Shown here one piece after another: positions 25,720 to 38,210 of a DNA stretch of 64,000 bases. The DNA comes from Strigops habroptila (Eukaryota; Chordata; Aves; Psittaciformes; Psittacidae), in contig NC_046360.1 of the NCBI RefSeq assembly GCF_004027225.2, positions 4,142,001 through 4,206,000 on the forward strand. The letters are read 5' to 3'. The translations under genes were made by a program, and so were the position numbers. Under the pieces are notes generated by a model, which was not told the origin of the DNA, ran no database searches, and worked only from the letters and a program-made list of their open reading frames with translations. Position 1 is the stretch's first letter, and each line of letters starts with the position of its first letter.

Positions 25720-26960
25720 TGAGGGGAAAATGGGACATGACAGGTTTGCTTCCAGTACTCGCATCGAGCCTGTAGAAAACCTGACCAAAAGCTGACCTCG
25801 ACACCCCCGAGCAGGACAGGCTGCACGTCAACCGGCTGTGAAGAGACGCGGGGGGCTAGGGCTGCCCTGCGCATCCCTAGCAGAGGGCCGTGGTGTGGGG
25901 CAGGAGGCAATGCCCTCGTAACACCTGACCCTGGTAAAACCTAACCCTGGCAGCTGTGCAGCAATACTCCGTGTGCCAAACCAGTGTATGTATCTCCGCA
26001 TTGGTTAATACTGTCATTGCAATAGATGTCTTTACAACCCAAAGGGCAAAAACCAGAAGTTACCTTTCCTGTGGGTGTGCAGAGATGGAGTTTGTAGGTC
26101 GTTTCTCTCCACCACAGGCCGTGACTCCCAAGTCCGGCTGTAACAGCAAAGCCCCTGGGGCTGCGGCACTGTTGCTGTCCTGTGCTGCCCGTGGGGCTTT
26201 GGCAGGGTGCCTGTGCCATGCTTTCACACCTCCACCGACCTCTCTGAGCGCAGCTGCCAAGGCAAATGAGGAGTGTAAAAGCCGATAAGGTGTTCTGATT
26301 CCTCCTCCAGCCTCTCCATGTCCTCCAGGCTCTGAGAAGTTATTTTTTAATGCTTCTATGGAAGGTCTATCTTGGGGCAAATAAAAATTGTTCGAATCAT
26401 GTTGCTACAGACTCCAAATGTGATGTAGTTGTGCTTCAGCAGCAAAGATCTAAACAAAATTGCAACTATAAACAAAATATAGCAACTATACTACCATGTA
26501 CTGCACGTGTTTTACTTTCATATTTACACTCTATGCCTGTACAATTTACCACCAAATTTGTCTTTTTTTGAGGCTTCTATGAAGTAGAAGGGAAATCACG
26601 ACCTTGACAGTCACAGTTACGTAAGCGGCATGCACACACTGTGGTCTGGATGCTGTTACAGCGTGCTTCGTGCTCTGTCACCACCGATTGCTGGCCAGGG
26701 TCGTGGTTGTGACACGGTGGTTGTCAATCACAGCCAGAGCTCACGTTTTTAAAGATGAGAAGCAATCGATTTTAATGCGAGGTGCGAGGCATGCAGGCAA
26801 GGGGTGTAACGGGGATAGCCCGGCTATGGAGAACCTGTTTCTTGCCTTTTTTGTGTCAGAGGCACTGTCAGGGGGGAATTCTGTGGGAAATAATAAGAAG
26901 TGGTGGTGATTTCGCAGAGATGTTGTTGAAAGCACGAAGCGATGTTCCCTCCATGGTGCG
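25720..26960. other. Gene-free stretch upstream of the AACS CpG island
   Basis: No conserved coding segment on either strand. The frames at 25941-26219 and 26060-26380 (minus) and 25956-26288 (plus) overlap one another and resemble nothing known. Telomere-like taaaacctaaccctgg occurs once near 25934. Nothing else was recognised. Confidence 0.5.
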
Positions 26961-26969
26961 GACACCGCG

Positions 26970-27660
26970 CTCAGTGACCTTTAGAGATAGCGGGGCCAGA
27001 GCGGCGGGGCTGGGCTGCCCGCAGCGCCCCAGGGGGAGCTGGCACCGGCGGCAGCACGGGAGGGATCTGCCGCCTAACCCCGGTTAAACGGTTCCTGTCA
27101 GGGTGGACGCCGGGGGTCCGGGGCGGGACGCGGTCACTCGGCGGGAGAGACCCGGTGGCCTCCGCCGTCTGAAGGGAGAGACCCCGGCGCCCTGAGGGGG
27201 CCTCGCCGCGGCCGCCCCCCCTTTCATTCCGGCTCCTGAGGCAGGCGGAGCGGGGATCCCGCGCTCCCACCCCTTCCCCGGCGCCCCACGGTGTTCGCCG
27301 CCCTTCAGCGGGCGGGACCGGGGCACAGCACCCCGCACTCTTTTCTCTCCGCGGAAGGTTACGGCGTGAGGTGCAATGAGACGGGTTGCCGCGCTTAAAG
27401 CGCCCGCCCGGGGGAGGGGCTGGGTAGTCGGGGCGGAGGCGCCGCGGGAGGCGGGCGGGGGTCTTGGGCGGGGGGGACGGCTGCTCGTTGGGTTTGCTGT
27501 ACTTTTTTGCTGCCGCCGCCATGTCTCGGGAGCCCGAGATCATGGAGTCGCAAGTGATGTGGGAGCCTGACACGAAGCGCAACACCCACATGGACCGGTT
27601 CCGTGCCGCCGTAGCCAGCAGCTGCGGGCTCCGCTTGGGTGAGCGCTGGGCGGGCGGGGA
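26970..27660 (+). promoter_or_regulatory. AACS: AACS CpG-island promoter
   Basis: Dense CpG block that ends just after AACS exon 1. The start codon at 27521 sits in an optimal context (gccgccgccATG). No TATA box is visible in the expected position. Mammalian AACS responds to sterol-regulatory (SREBP) factors; I found no clear sterol element by eye, so such control is not supported by what I can see here. Confidence 0.75.
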
Positions 27661-30600
27661 GGCCCTCGGGCTCTGCTCGGGCCCTGCTCTGGCTCCGGGA
27701 CCTGGGGGGCGGTTCTGCTGCCTTGGGGTGGTCTTACTGCGGGCCTATGGCAGGGCCGTTTGTCCCTACCCCAGAGAGGGGAGCAAGGTGCCCGCAGGGT
27801 GCCTGGGCACCCCTCATATCCCCTAGCTTAGTAGTGGGCAAAGTGGTCCAGGCTGCGAGTGGGATGCTCTGCTTGTGCCTCATGCAGAGGCCTCTGGTGC
27901 AGCATCTCGCTTGGTGTGAAAGGTACATGCTATTGGGAAATGCAGACAGCCTTATCTGCTACTGGTGCTGCTGCTGGATGTCACCCTGGGCAGCATTGGT
28001 GTTGGTACCTGCTGTGTGCTCCTGTCTGCTCCTCTGTGTTGGTGGGGCCCTGCTTGCAGGGATTTTCTGTGTGAGAAGCAAAGCTGAAGGGGGAGGGATG
28101 TGGGAGGGAAGGATTGCTGCAATCATGACTGTGAGGTTAGTTTAAGCTTTAACAATAAAATGATACTTTAATAATGTATGTGTGTGAGGCTTGAGTTAAA
28201 GCTGTGTTTATCTTTGTTTATGAAGCAAGTCAAGTACTGGCTGTGAGGGCTCATTTGTGCCATGAACCAGGTAGAGTTCAGTGCATGTGGGGGCCAAACC
28301 TTCAAATTCTAACTTGATTGCTCTATGCTGTATTCTCCAAGCATTTGGGGACCAGGTGGCTTGTGTGGCTTTCCTATAGCCATTCTTCTGATGGGGAATG
28401 GAGGGGGTAGTTTTGGCAAGTGGCCTGACAAGTTTGTCAGTCCAATATAAATGTGTCTGTGGTACAGAGACATTCTGGAGTAGTAGCAATGTGTCTAGTG
28501 ATTCTAGCAGTTCATGTCTGGAAAACAATTAGGAAGTTTGGTTGGGAACTTGCTATGTAGTCAAGCCAGGTTGTTATTTTGGCTGCTGGGGGACTTCCCA
28601 TTTGAACACATGTATAGCACATAACTCTCCTGGTACATAGGAAGTCAATTACTATAGGATTTTGATAAACTCCTGAGTAGAAATGTTATTTAACTGGTAC
28701 TCATGTGATCAAGATTGAATGCAGTTTCAGATGTGCTGCCCGTGTTTATGGCTGTAACAACTAGAACTCTTTTCACCCTATTTAGAAGTGGCTATCTCCA
28801 TTCAAAAGTGGATTCCTCTGCATATATAGAAACCTTTGTCAACTTCCATTACGTTTGAACTGATGATCATCGGTCTGTGTGCTATTCAACAACAAAGAAT
28901 GGATTCTTTATGTAACATTAAGATGTGGACTCACTGAGAAGAGCTAAGGGCAATATAACCCTTTAAACAGCATGGTTCTGCCCAATGCTGAAGATGTAGT
29001 AAGAAGATGCAATGTTTAATTGCAGAATAACAGGCTTGTGCTCTGAAGGATTTGCATGCTAAAGCTCAGTTGGGGCCAAACTGTATACATAAGACAGAAC
29101 AAACTGTTCATACTGTAAGAAACCAATTTAGTGGTTACTTGTAGCTTTTTTGCCTTTATCAAATGATTTGGACCATGCAGTACAACTGATTTTTGAAGGA
29201 GGAGGTGGGAACTTGAACTTTCCTTGGTAAAGTCTTATCCGCACACCACAGACCCACTGATGTGCAGTTTGTGGAATAGTGGTGGAGAGTAAAAAGGGCA
29301 TGTGGGAGGCTGGGACTGAGGCAACACGTAGGCAAAAGCTGAATTATGGAGTAGAGTCTTTACCTTTGCTTCTGGTATGTCAGTAGTACATATTGAGTAA
29401 TCTAACATTGATGGAAAAGACTGAGTGGACTAAGATGTGGAAGGGACAGACTGGGTGGGGAAACAGCTGTTGTGATCAAGTGTGAGTAACAGTGTGGAGA
29501 TGGTTTTGAATGCTTTTCTCTTATAAATCTGGAAGATGTCATTGTAAGAAGAGGATGGAAAGATGACTTCTGAAGCAGTCAGCTGGACAGCAGGATGACA
29601 AACCAAAGATAATTGGAGAAAATGACTTCAAGTGGTTTAGCTGAAAGCATCAAATAGGAAACAGTTGGCAGAGCAGGAAACTGTTACTACTGTCACTGAT
29701 GGCAGTACTCATATCTAATTTGGCTCTTGGCACAGCTTCAGACAGTGTGGATGTGACTTGGGAATGTTACTTCTAAGTTGCTGCTGAGGAACCAGCTTCA
29801 GTTATTCATACCTGAAACTATTTTACACACGATTTCGGTATTTAGTGTGAATGGTGGGGTTTAGGTGTGCGTCCTCGGTTACTTATCTGTCTCACAATCA
29901 TGTAAGGCTTACACTGCTCACTCTCATGTTTTTGATGACAGGTCATGGTTTTAATATCTAGCTAGTAAACATCTTGTTTAATTTTATTGATGCTGTTTTA
30001 GCATGGAAAGGTAAACTGCAGTCTGTCAGACCTCTTATCTATTAAGGAATAATGTATACTTCCTTTGTACCAGTGCTGTTGATGTTAAATGAGTGCATCT
30101 ACTCTCCATGTTACCATGCTATCAGAGGTCTTTGGTTCTGGACTAGAAACATACAGCAAATATCAGGAAGACTCATTTATCTTCTGCTGTATGGAAGCAT
30201 TATGCTGTTGATAAGATAGGAAGTGGAAGTGTCAGCAAGCGGGACTCTGTCCTGCTGTCTAATCCTCAGTTTCACTGATGGGGGGTAGATGTTGCACAGA
30301 GCTATTAGAAAAGGTCTCTATCTCCGTGGTGGCATATGGCTTTTAACACGTGAAATGATGCCATCTGTTTAGGTGTTCAAGTAGACTATATCTGTTGATG
30401 CTATAGTAACTTGCCTTGAACAGAAGCGTGATCAGTTTTATCTTACTGGTTGTTTTAGCCACAAATATTATTTATCTGGATATCCCTAATTGTAGTTTGT
30501 CTAAATTCCTGTAATTATCTGCATAATGCTAACAGATATGTATTACTTCCAGCCAACTACGATGACTTATACCAGTGGTCAGTGGAGTCCTTCTCAGACT

Positions 30601-33600
30601 TCTGGGCAGAATTCTGGAAGTACAGCAACATTGTATGCTCTCGCCTGTACGATGAGGTAAGTGTTTCTCTTAAACAGTCAACTGCAACACAAAGGGGAAA
30701 TAAACCAGTTTTACAGTCAATCTTTTGACCTGTTCCTGGAACCTTTACAAGTGATATGAAGTATCTGCCAAGTGTATAGTCCTGAGTTTCCTTGTGTGGT
30801 GGGTGGTGGTGTTCTGTTGCTGGTACACTTCAGGGCAGTGAAATCCTCAAGTTCTCTTGTCCTAGACAATTGTGCTGTCATGTCCCTGTGGTTGTGTGCT
30901 CTCACTTACCTTGGCAGTCCTGGCTGCTGCTGAGGAGTCCTGCCAATATACTGCCTTCTGGCTTTAGGATTATGCTGCTAAAACATGTTGATTTCGTAAG
31001 TGCTGGCGTGCAGTCAAGTTCGTGTTTGCTCCTGGAGTCACCTCACCTGATAAGCATGCCTGTTAAACTCTGGTTTTGTAGAACTGGTTATGGAAGTCTC
31101 TGCAACCAGATATAGGCTTGAAATGTCTCTGAGGGTGTTGTGGTAGTGGTTAAATGCAGTCAGAAGTTGAATCCAGACCATGCCACAGTGTTGCTTTGAA
31201 ATAAAGGTGATGTTGAAGCTCTTTGCAAAGAGAGGGCAAAAGCTGGAGCCTTGTACAGTCCTCGGGTAGGATATCAACATCACCCTGTGGTTTTCCATCT
31301 GAGGAAGATGTTGGACTAATTACTTCCCTGGACTTAGTAGAGAGAGGACTAGACTTCTATCTTAATCCCTGGAGGCCATCTGTCCAAGAACGCTCAGTAC
31401 TGGCAGTTCTACAGAGGGAGCTGGTAAGTTTCTTTTGTTTTTTCCTGTCTTGCTAATTCCTGTACTACCCTGTATGATAAAGTGGTTCCCCTCCTGCTGT
31501 GAAAGTGCATGCTCAGGTGTCTAATGTACACACCCCTTAGGAGAAGTGAATTAATCAGAATTTAAGAACTAGTTCTTACTACCTTCAAGAACTAGCCTGT
31601 AAGAAGTGCTATGAGCGTGTAGTCCGAAGGCTGTAAACACTTAAATCTTTTTTCCTGTTGATGGTAGATCAAAACCTGGCCAGGTTGTATTTGGGCTACT
31701 GTTTATATTTTCTCTACATATTCTGTGCTGCTGAGCAAGGTTATTTTTTCTCAATTTCCACATGAATGCATATTGTCCTGAGCAAGCAGCTCGGAGAAGC
31801 TATTTTAGGAGCTGTTTTCCTCCTGTGGTTCTGTTCTGAAGCAAGCTGCACAGCAATACTTTTTTTCTCTTGCCTTACAGGTCTGGTTCTCCTGAAAATC
31901 TGTCCCTCCAGATGCCAACCAGTGGCTGATGGAAGGGAGACTGAATCAGGCAATAGTGGGCCTGGGATGTTTACTGAGGATGAGAAACAAGAAGATGGGG
32001 AAGTCTAGGAAGGCTTTAACTAGACTGCTTTTGAGCTTCTAGCCTCTGCATGCCTGTTTTACAGTGGTCTTGCTATGATGTGAGATCTTAAACCAGGAGA
32101 GGTCTGTCAGCTGACAGACAACTACTGCAGAAGATACTTGACTCACTCTTTAATGGCTCTTGCTGTTTGCCTCGACATTCCTCTGTGTCAGCACAGTGTC
32201 AGCTTCAAGGCTTGACTCAAGCTTTCCTGAGCCTCAAAGCTGACTTGGTGTAGTCCTACCATGGGTCTGTTTCTGTTATATGTCAGAGGACAGGCTGGTC
32301 ACAGTAACTGAGCTGTTCTGTGGTAGCTGAAGAGTTTGAAAAGTTTGAAAGTGTCTTAAACTTGTTGGAAGTAAGCATTATGCTTTGAAGGAAAATAAAA
32401 TTTTTCATCAACTGGAGTTGACTCCTTTGTTCACAGCCCAGTGGAACAGTTTCTACTTTCACAGGTCATTCCAAGAAACAATAAAATCTTGTGTGTGTAT
32501 ATATAATACAGACAGCTAGTGTTTTATTGAAACTTTAGTTAAAGGTTTTAAGTATTTGTAGACATGCTCATCACTATAGCAATTGATATCCATGCCACCT
32601 CTGAAAAGAACGAAGGTACTTGGCAGTGTGTGAAGCTATACTGGCTTGGCAGCATTAGCACTGTTATGTCAAGTTGAAGTAGCTGTTGATTTTAAATGAG
32701 GAATATAAGTCTAAAACTTACTTATTTTTGCTACAAGAAGTGCCTGACAGCCATTGTTCCTGGAGAGGAGCTGCTTTGAGCGTTCTGATAGTGCCGATTC
32801 TCTAGCTTTTCATGAAGCATGCTGTTCTGCTCTTCAGGTCAGACATAATATCACATGTACCACAGTAAGGCAAAGATGACCTGTCTCATGGTAGTGGTGA
32901 GATTAATTCTCAAAAGTATAGTTTTTGTTTAGGGTAAGCAGAATCTGAGGCATGATGATGCATGGTTATAGCACAACTAGCAAACCACTTGAAGGAGGGG
33001 AAATACAGTAGAGGTGTGGACAGAAGGAATATATCTAAATGTGATGTTTATTCACATAGCTCTGAGGCTTGCGAAGCAGTCCACTGGTTAGCTGCTGAGA
33101 AGAGCAATTGTAGAACGGGAGCACAGCTGATATTTGGCATGTTCCACACTAACCTCACATATTGGTCTTGTGTGCCATTGCTGCTGTGAGTAGGAGTAAA
33201 GCCTTACTCATTCAATGAGGACTGCAGTCAGCAGTGCTGTAGACTGCACTTAGTTCCTCTGGACTTGCTGAGCTATTGTTGGACTGTGTGAAGTGAAAAT
33301 GTTTGTTGCAACGCTCTGGTAATTTTCCTAAGACTTGCTAGAGCTGACATCTACTAAAGAACTAGCAGACCTTGAGTTTTGTGTTGCTTGTTGAGAACTT
33401 GCCTCTGTGGGAGACATGAGGATGTTCATATAACAGAGTGCTACCACCTAAGAGATTGGGCTTAAGTAGGAGTCATAGGTGTTACCTGGGAAGAAAGTAA
33501 TTGAGCATCAAGTATGCAGTCCAGCACCTTATGCTACTGGAACTATTTGAAGGGGTTTTCTCCTTCAAGGAAAATGGGGTATGTTAGATCTTGTCCCTCA

Positions 33601-36600
33601 AAAAAGCTGAAAACACTCTGCCTCACTTCAGCTAAGGAAGTCAGTAGTGAGTCAGTTTTGAATGGCTTCTATTCCTTCATCATATATGTATTATATACAA
33701 AAAAATGTAACAAATTCTACAGCCTTGTTGATAAACTGTAAATGTTGTAAATCCCATTTGTCCCATTTCTAGAAATTAATTGAAATTAAGTAGTAGAGTA
33801 GAGCACTTCCACATGAGCCTTACCTTCTAAAACTGCCTCCAGTAATACACACAGTGCACGTCTCCAAAGCACAGAAATATTAGGTTTTCTGGAATGGGAG
33901 TTATTTTGAGTTCTCTCTGGCTTTCAGAAGAGCCTTTCACTTGGTCTGGAAGAATGCTGTTTCTGTAATGCATGTGCAGTCCATGAGACACCTGAGGGTA
34001 TAAGCTGAAGCTTTCAAAAACACAATTATAAATGAAGCTTGAATTTAAAGATTACAAAATACATGTGCTGCTGGGCAGTTGAGTTGCTAAACAGTGGGAC
34101 ATTGTGGAGGAATTTGCATTCCTTTGTGGCTAATGTGAAGGGGCTCTTTACCTATCACTTATTCAAGTATAGTCTTAATTGTGACTTAATCAGGGGTAAT
34201 TTACTATTTTTGAAGCTTAATTAGTTCAAGATGAGGGGAAGTTGTTTCAACTGAATATATCATTGTGATTTAATTGCTTTTATCAGTTCTTTGAATGTCT
34301 TAGTCCTAAATGGGGAGTTACTTAATATGGGCTTTGTTTGGTTGTTGGACTCTCTTTTTAGACAACAGCAAATCAAGGGAGGTAGAAATATCCACCCTCG
34401 CAGATTGTGATGCAATATTTGTTAGTTGTTGAGGTTAGTAGCAGTAGTTCTGCGCTCTGGAGGAAGCTGTGGAGTGCTTATATGTTTACTGCAACTTAAT
34501 CCTAAAAATGGAGAATTGGAATAGAAAGTTTGACCTTTTTAGTTACATTTTACTATACAGTTCACTTGTTTAGTCTAGAGTTGTTTGGAATTACTGTTGT
34601 CTAAGTTCCTGATGTTGGTCTCTGTGCCTTGTGATTCATGTTGGGGAAGAATGGGTACTCACACCTTTGATTTTTATAAGAGAGAGGCTGGAGTGTGTCC
34701 TGATAGAGAGCTACAAAACCCTGTAGCTCAGTCCCTCTTTGAGACATTCCCAGAGGCAAAACCCCAGCGTGCTCCGTGGTTTGTGTGTATCTTGTGGTCT
34801 GCACGTAGTCATACTGGTTTGCTTCACTTGTGTGTTTAAGGCTGGTCCGGGGGTAGAACTGTGAGTGGGGAACGTTTTCTAGTGATGTTGTAATGATGTC
34901 TTTGCTTGTGACAGTTGACAAATAATCTTTCCAGGCCTGTAATTACAGGATCTAGTATCTTTGTTTGCCATCTGTAGGCTGGGAGAAATTATTAATGCCT
35001 AATAGAGTACATAAAGAGTTTGGAATTAGATAGCTGATTTCTGTACAGTGCTTTGAAAAATAACATCACAGTCTTCCAGGAATATATCTATTTTTTTTTT
35101 TATTTTTCAGGTGGTTGATACATCCAAAAGCATTGTAGATGTCCCGGAATGGTTTAAAGGCAGCCGTCTGAACTATGCAGAAAACCTTCTGAGGCACAAG
35201 GACAATGACAAGATTGCACTGTATGCAGCAAGTAAGAAAGAATTAATGGCTTGTATTTACAATTCAGGCCTTATAAAACAACTCTTCTTTATATGAAGCC
35301 TTGAGATAAACTGGCTTGGGTAGGGACAAAAGAGGAAAATGAAGTCAGTAATTCTGCAGAATTACAGCTCTGCAAGTAGCAGCAAAACGTGCTCTGGGAA
35401 TATAGAGAGTTCTGAAAAGTCCTTGATAAACTAAATGAAGTTCTCTTAGAATGGGCTTAACTGCATTAAGGTAGTGGGGATCATGCTGTGTTTAACATCA
35501 CTCAATATTTGAGCTGTTACTTCACATTTGTCATAAACACTTGTCTAATGCTTGCCTTCAGGAAGTATTTTGGCACTGTTGCTTGATACTGTCCTTCCTG
35601 TGCTCTTCCTATGCCTAAAATAAATTTAGGAATACTAAGTACTACATGGGATGTAGGTGGGAATTAACTCTGGTTTTGACGGTAGAGAAAGGAATGACAG
35701 TTACATGCATGGGAGACTTGGAATTTCACTTTTCTGAAGCACTAAACCTCAGACTTAATCTTTTGTTATTGTGGAGAAGATTTAAGTCTCATAAAATCTG
35801 GGAATACTCATAATTAGGATGGTAATGTTAAGACAAAGTCCTTCCCTGTGTCTGTTTACTTTGATAACTTAAAAAAATATTCTGATCTGTTAGATGGAAT
35901 TAGCTTCTGTGCAGGTATGTGAGTGCTTCCTAGGGAACTGCATTCTGAGCTGCTCTTTTGCTGGACATAATCCTTCCCATAAGACTGACCGAGCAGTGGT
36001 GCTTCATAATAGCTTAACAATAAACAGTGAAGACTTGCAGCTCATTAGCAGAGAAAATGATGCAGAACTATAGATTGGTTGGTTTTAGGTGTTAAAAGTC
36101 TTAGTTTCTGATTTCTGATGCATGGAGATCAGTTTTTGAATTACCTGTGTATTACTGTTGTTCTGATAGCTGTTTGAAAACAATGGGAGACAATTGTTTT
36201 CTGTAAGCTTACTGCTTAAGAAATACTTACCAGTTGCATTTTACTCCTTAGAAGTACTGAGAGAAACCTCTCTGATCACATATATATGAAAATATACACA
36301 CACATATATATTAAATCAACTGCCAGTTCAGAGAGAATGGGAAAAATCTGTGACCCAGTTTTGGTGTCATAAGAATTGACCTGGTGAAGTCTGATAAGAG
36401 TGAGGCTTGTCATAGAAAGCTGGCTTCAAAGTGATGAACTCATCACTTTCAAATTTGAGACCGTTAGAAAAGCAGCCCATATATTATTTAAAGGGAAAAA
36501 AATCAACGTAGTGAAGTACATCTTGTGCAACAGCCAAGCACTGATTAGTAAGTCAACTCTTAATGTATGTGGAATTGATGCGATTGATTTGTTAATGCTA

Positions 36601-38210
36601 AAAGCTAAACATGCAACTTGAGAAAAAGTAGTTCAATGCTTTCAGTTCAAATTATTGAAGGAATTATTAGCAATCTAGTGAATTATTTGGTTTGACATGT
36701 GATTGCATTGTTCCTGTAGGTCTTATTTCTTGTTAGGAGAACATGGGGTGTGCCAGAAACTCACTGCTTTGTGTCATAATCACAGGCAGTGATACCAAAA
36801 GGAGCAAAATAATTTTCCAGTGAATACTGCATGAGTGCTGGGCTGAACACACTTCTCTGCTGAACAGACTTCCACCAGCACTTCTTTTCATGACCTACTG
36901 CTGTATTTAATCTTCTTAAGATCTCTTAAGTCAGAGTATTCTTTGTTAACCCCTTGCTGCTAGGTCAGAGTGGTGTTTTGGGAACCCATGCTAGGTTTGT
37001 GTATTCACTAGGGATATATTCTGTGGGAGCAATGTGGGTCTAATAGAGCACTGGAATGTAAATGTAACTTTCTTAAACAATTTCACTTGTCACTGGCTTC
37101 CACTGTGAATCTCTTACTTTTGACTCCCTTCTCCTGCTGCTTTTAATCATGGAACAATATCAGAATCCTATTTTCTGTTTGATGGGAATACTGAATCTCT
37201 CAGCAGTCCCTGCTCAGCTTATGAGCTACACATTACGTTGACTTATGTTGTTCCCTGTTTAAGGAAATCAGACTGATGGCAGCTGTACCAGGGCATGCAG
37301 CACATTTTTGTTATAACATACTTGGCATATTTGTTTTCATAAGGAATGCCGGATACTGGGAACAGGACAGTCCAAATGCTTTGCAAGAGTCGCATTGAGG
37401 AACTACATGAAGGGATCCTTGGGATGACTAACTTTGCCTTTCATAGCATTTAGATTTGTTCACTTTGTTTCACAAGTGATTTATTAACAGCTTATGTAAC
37501 ATCTGACATTCAGTATGAAAATGAAAACACCCTGCAGATCTTTTCAGGGATGAATGGAGTCCAGTTTAGTTTATCTGCTTTGTGGTATGTTGGCAGGCAC
37601 AGATGTTTAAAAAAGCTTATTAAAAGTCAGACCTTAGTAACTGTCTGTGGATGATTTTCTAGTTAACAGTGACTTGCTGTGATAAAACCTGAAGATGGCA
37701 CCTTGATGCTGCTTCCTAGACCGAATGAGAAAACTAAGCAAAAAGGGAAAAGGAGGTTGTTCTTTTCATGTTAGAAAGTAAGACTGGTGAATGCAATCTG
37801 TTTCTCATGAATGCTCTTTCAGTTCATACCTTTCTCCAGTGAACAGTTTGCGTTTCCACAGATGTATGTTCCTGTCATCATGCCTACTGAATGAATACTA
37901 CTGATTAATACTTGATTTCCATTAAATAGAAAAGCATAAGAGGAACTTGAAAAGCAAAAAGTATAATTATTAGTGGAAACTCTTCTCCTGAAATAGCTTA
38001 ATATTCTTTTTCTTCCAGAATTAATTGTTTATACTAGACTCTAATTATGTTGCAGTGCAGGATTTCTGACTGATTCTTTTAATCGTTTTTCCTCAGAGGA
38101 AGGCAAAGAAGAAATCGTGAAAGTTACTTTTGAAGAACTCAGACAAGCTGTAGCTCTGTACGCCGCAGCGATGAGGAAGATGGGAGTAAAAGTAGGAGAC
38201 AGAATTGTGG
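27521..38210 (+). CDS. AACS: AACS exons 1-4
   Basis: Exons: 1, 27521-27638 (coding part); 2, 30553-30656; 3, 35111-35231; 4, 38097-38210. They encode residues 1-152 plus the first base of the next codon. Exon 2 reads [20 protein letters not shown] and exon 3 [20 protein letters not shown], the conserved acetoacetyl-CoA synthetase N-terminal domain that precedes the AMP-binding domain. Exon 4 reads [20 protein letters not shown] and ends GVKVGDRIV before gtgagt. The exon 3 acceptor has a long T-rich tract (35090-35108). All junctions are GT-AG and in frame. Confidence 0.95.

Larger units (their letters stand above)
27639..38096 (+). other. AACS: AACS introns 1-3
   Basis: Intron 1 is 27639-30552 (2.9 kb), intron 2 30657-35110 (4.5 kb) and intron 3 35232-38096 (2.9 kb). 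I see no nested gene, CR1 copy or RNA gene. Short dinucleotide tracts (TG/TA at 32491-32508; TA/CA at 36278-36312) are the only repeats recognised. The open frames seen are short and resemble no family. Confidence 0.6.

Noticed and set aside
27464-27520. In-frame upstream extension of AACS
   Set aside because: It has no ATG (it opens at TTG). The ATG at 27521 has an ideal context and aligns with the human N-terminus.
27639-28145. 168-codon frame running past AACS exon 1
   Set aside because: Read-through into intron 1 after a clean gtgagc donor; no homology.
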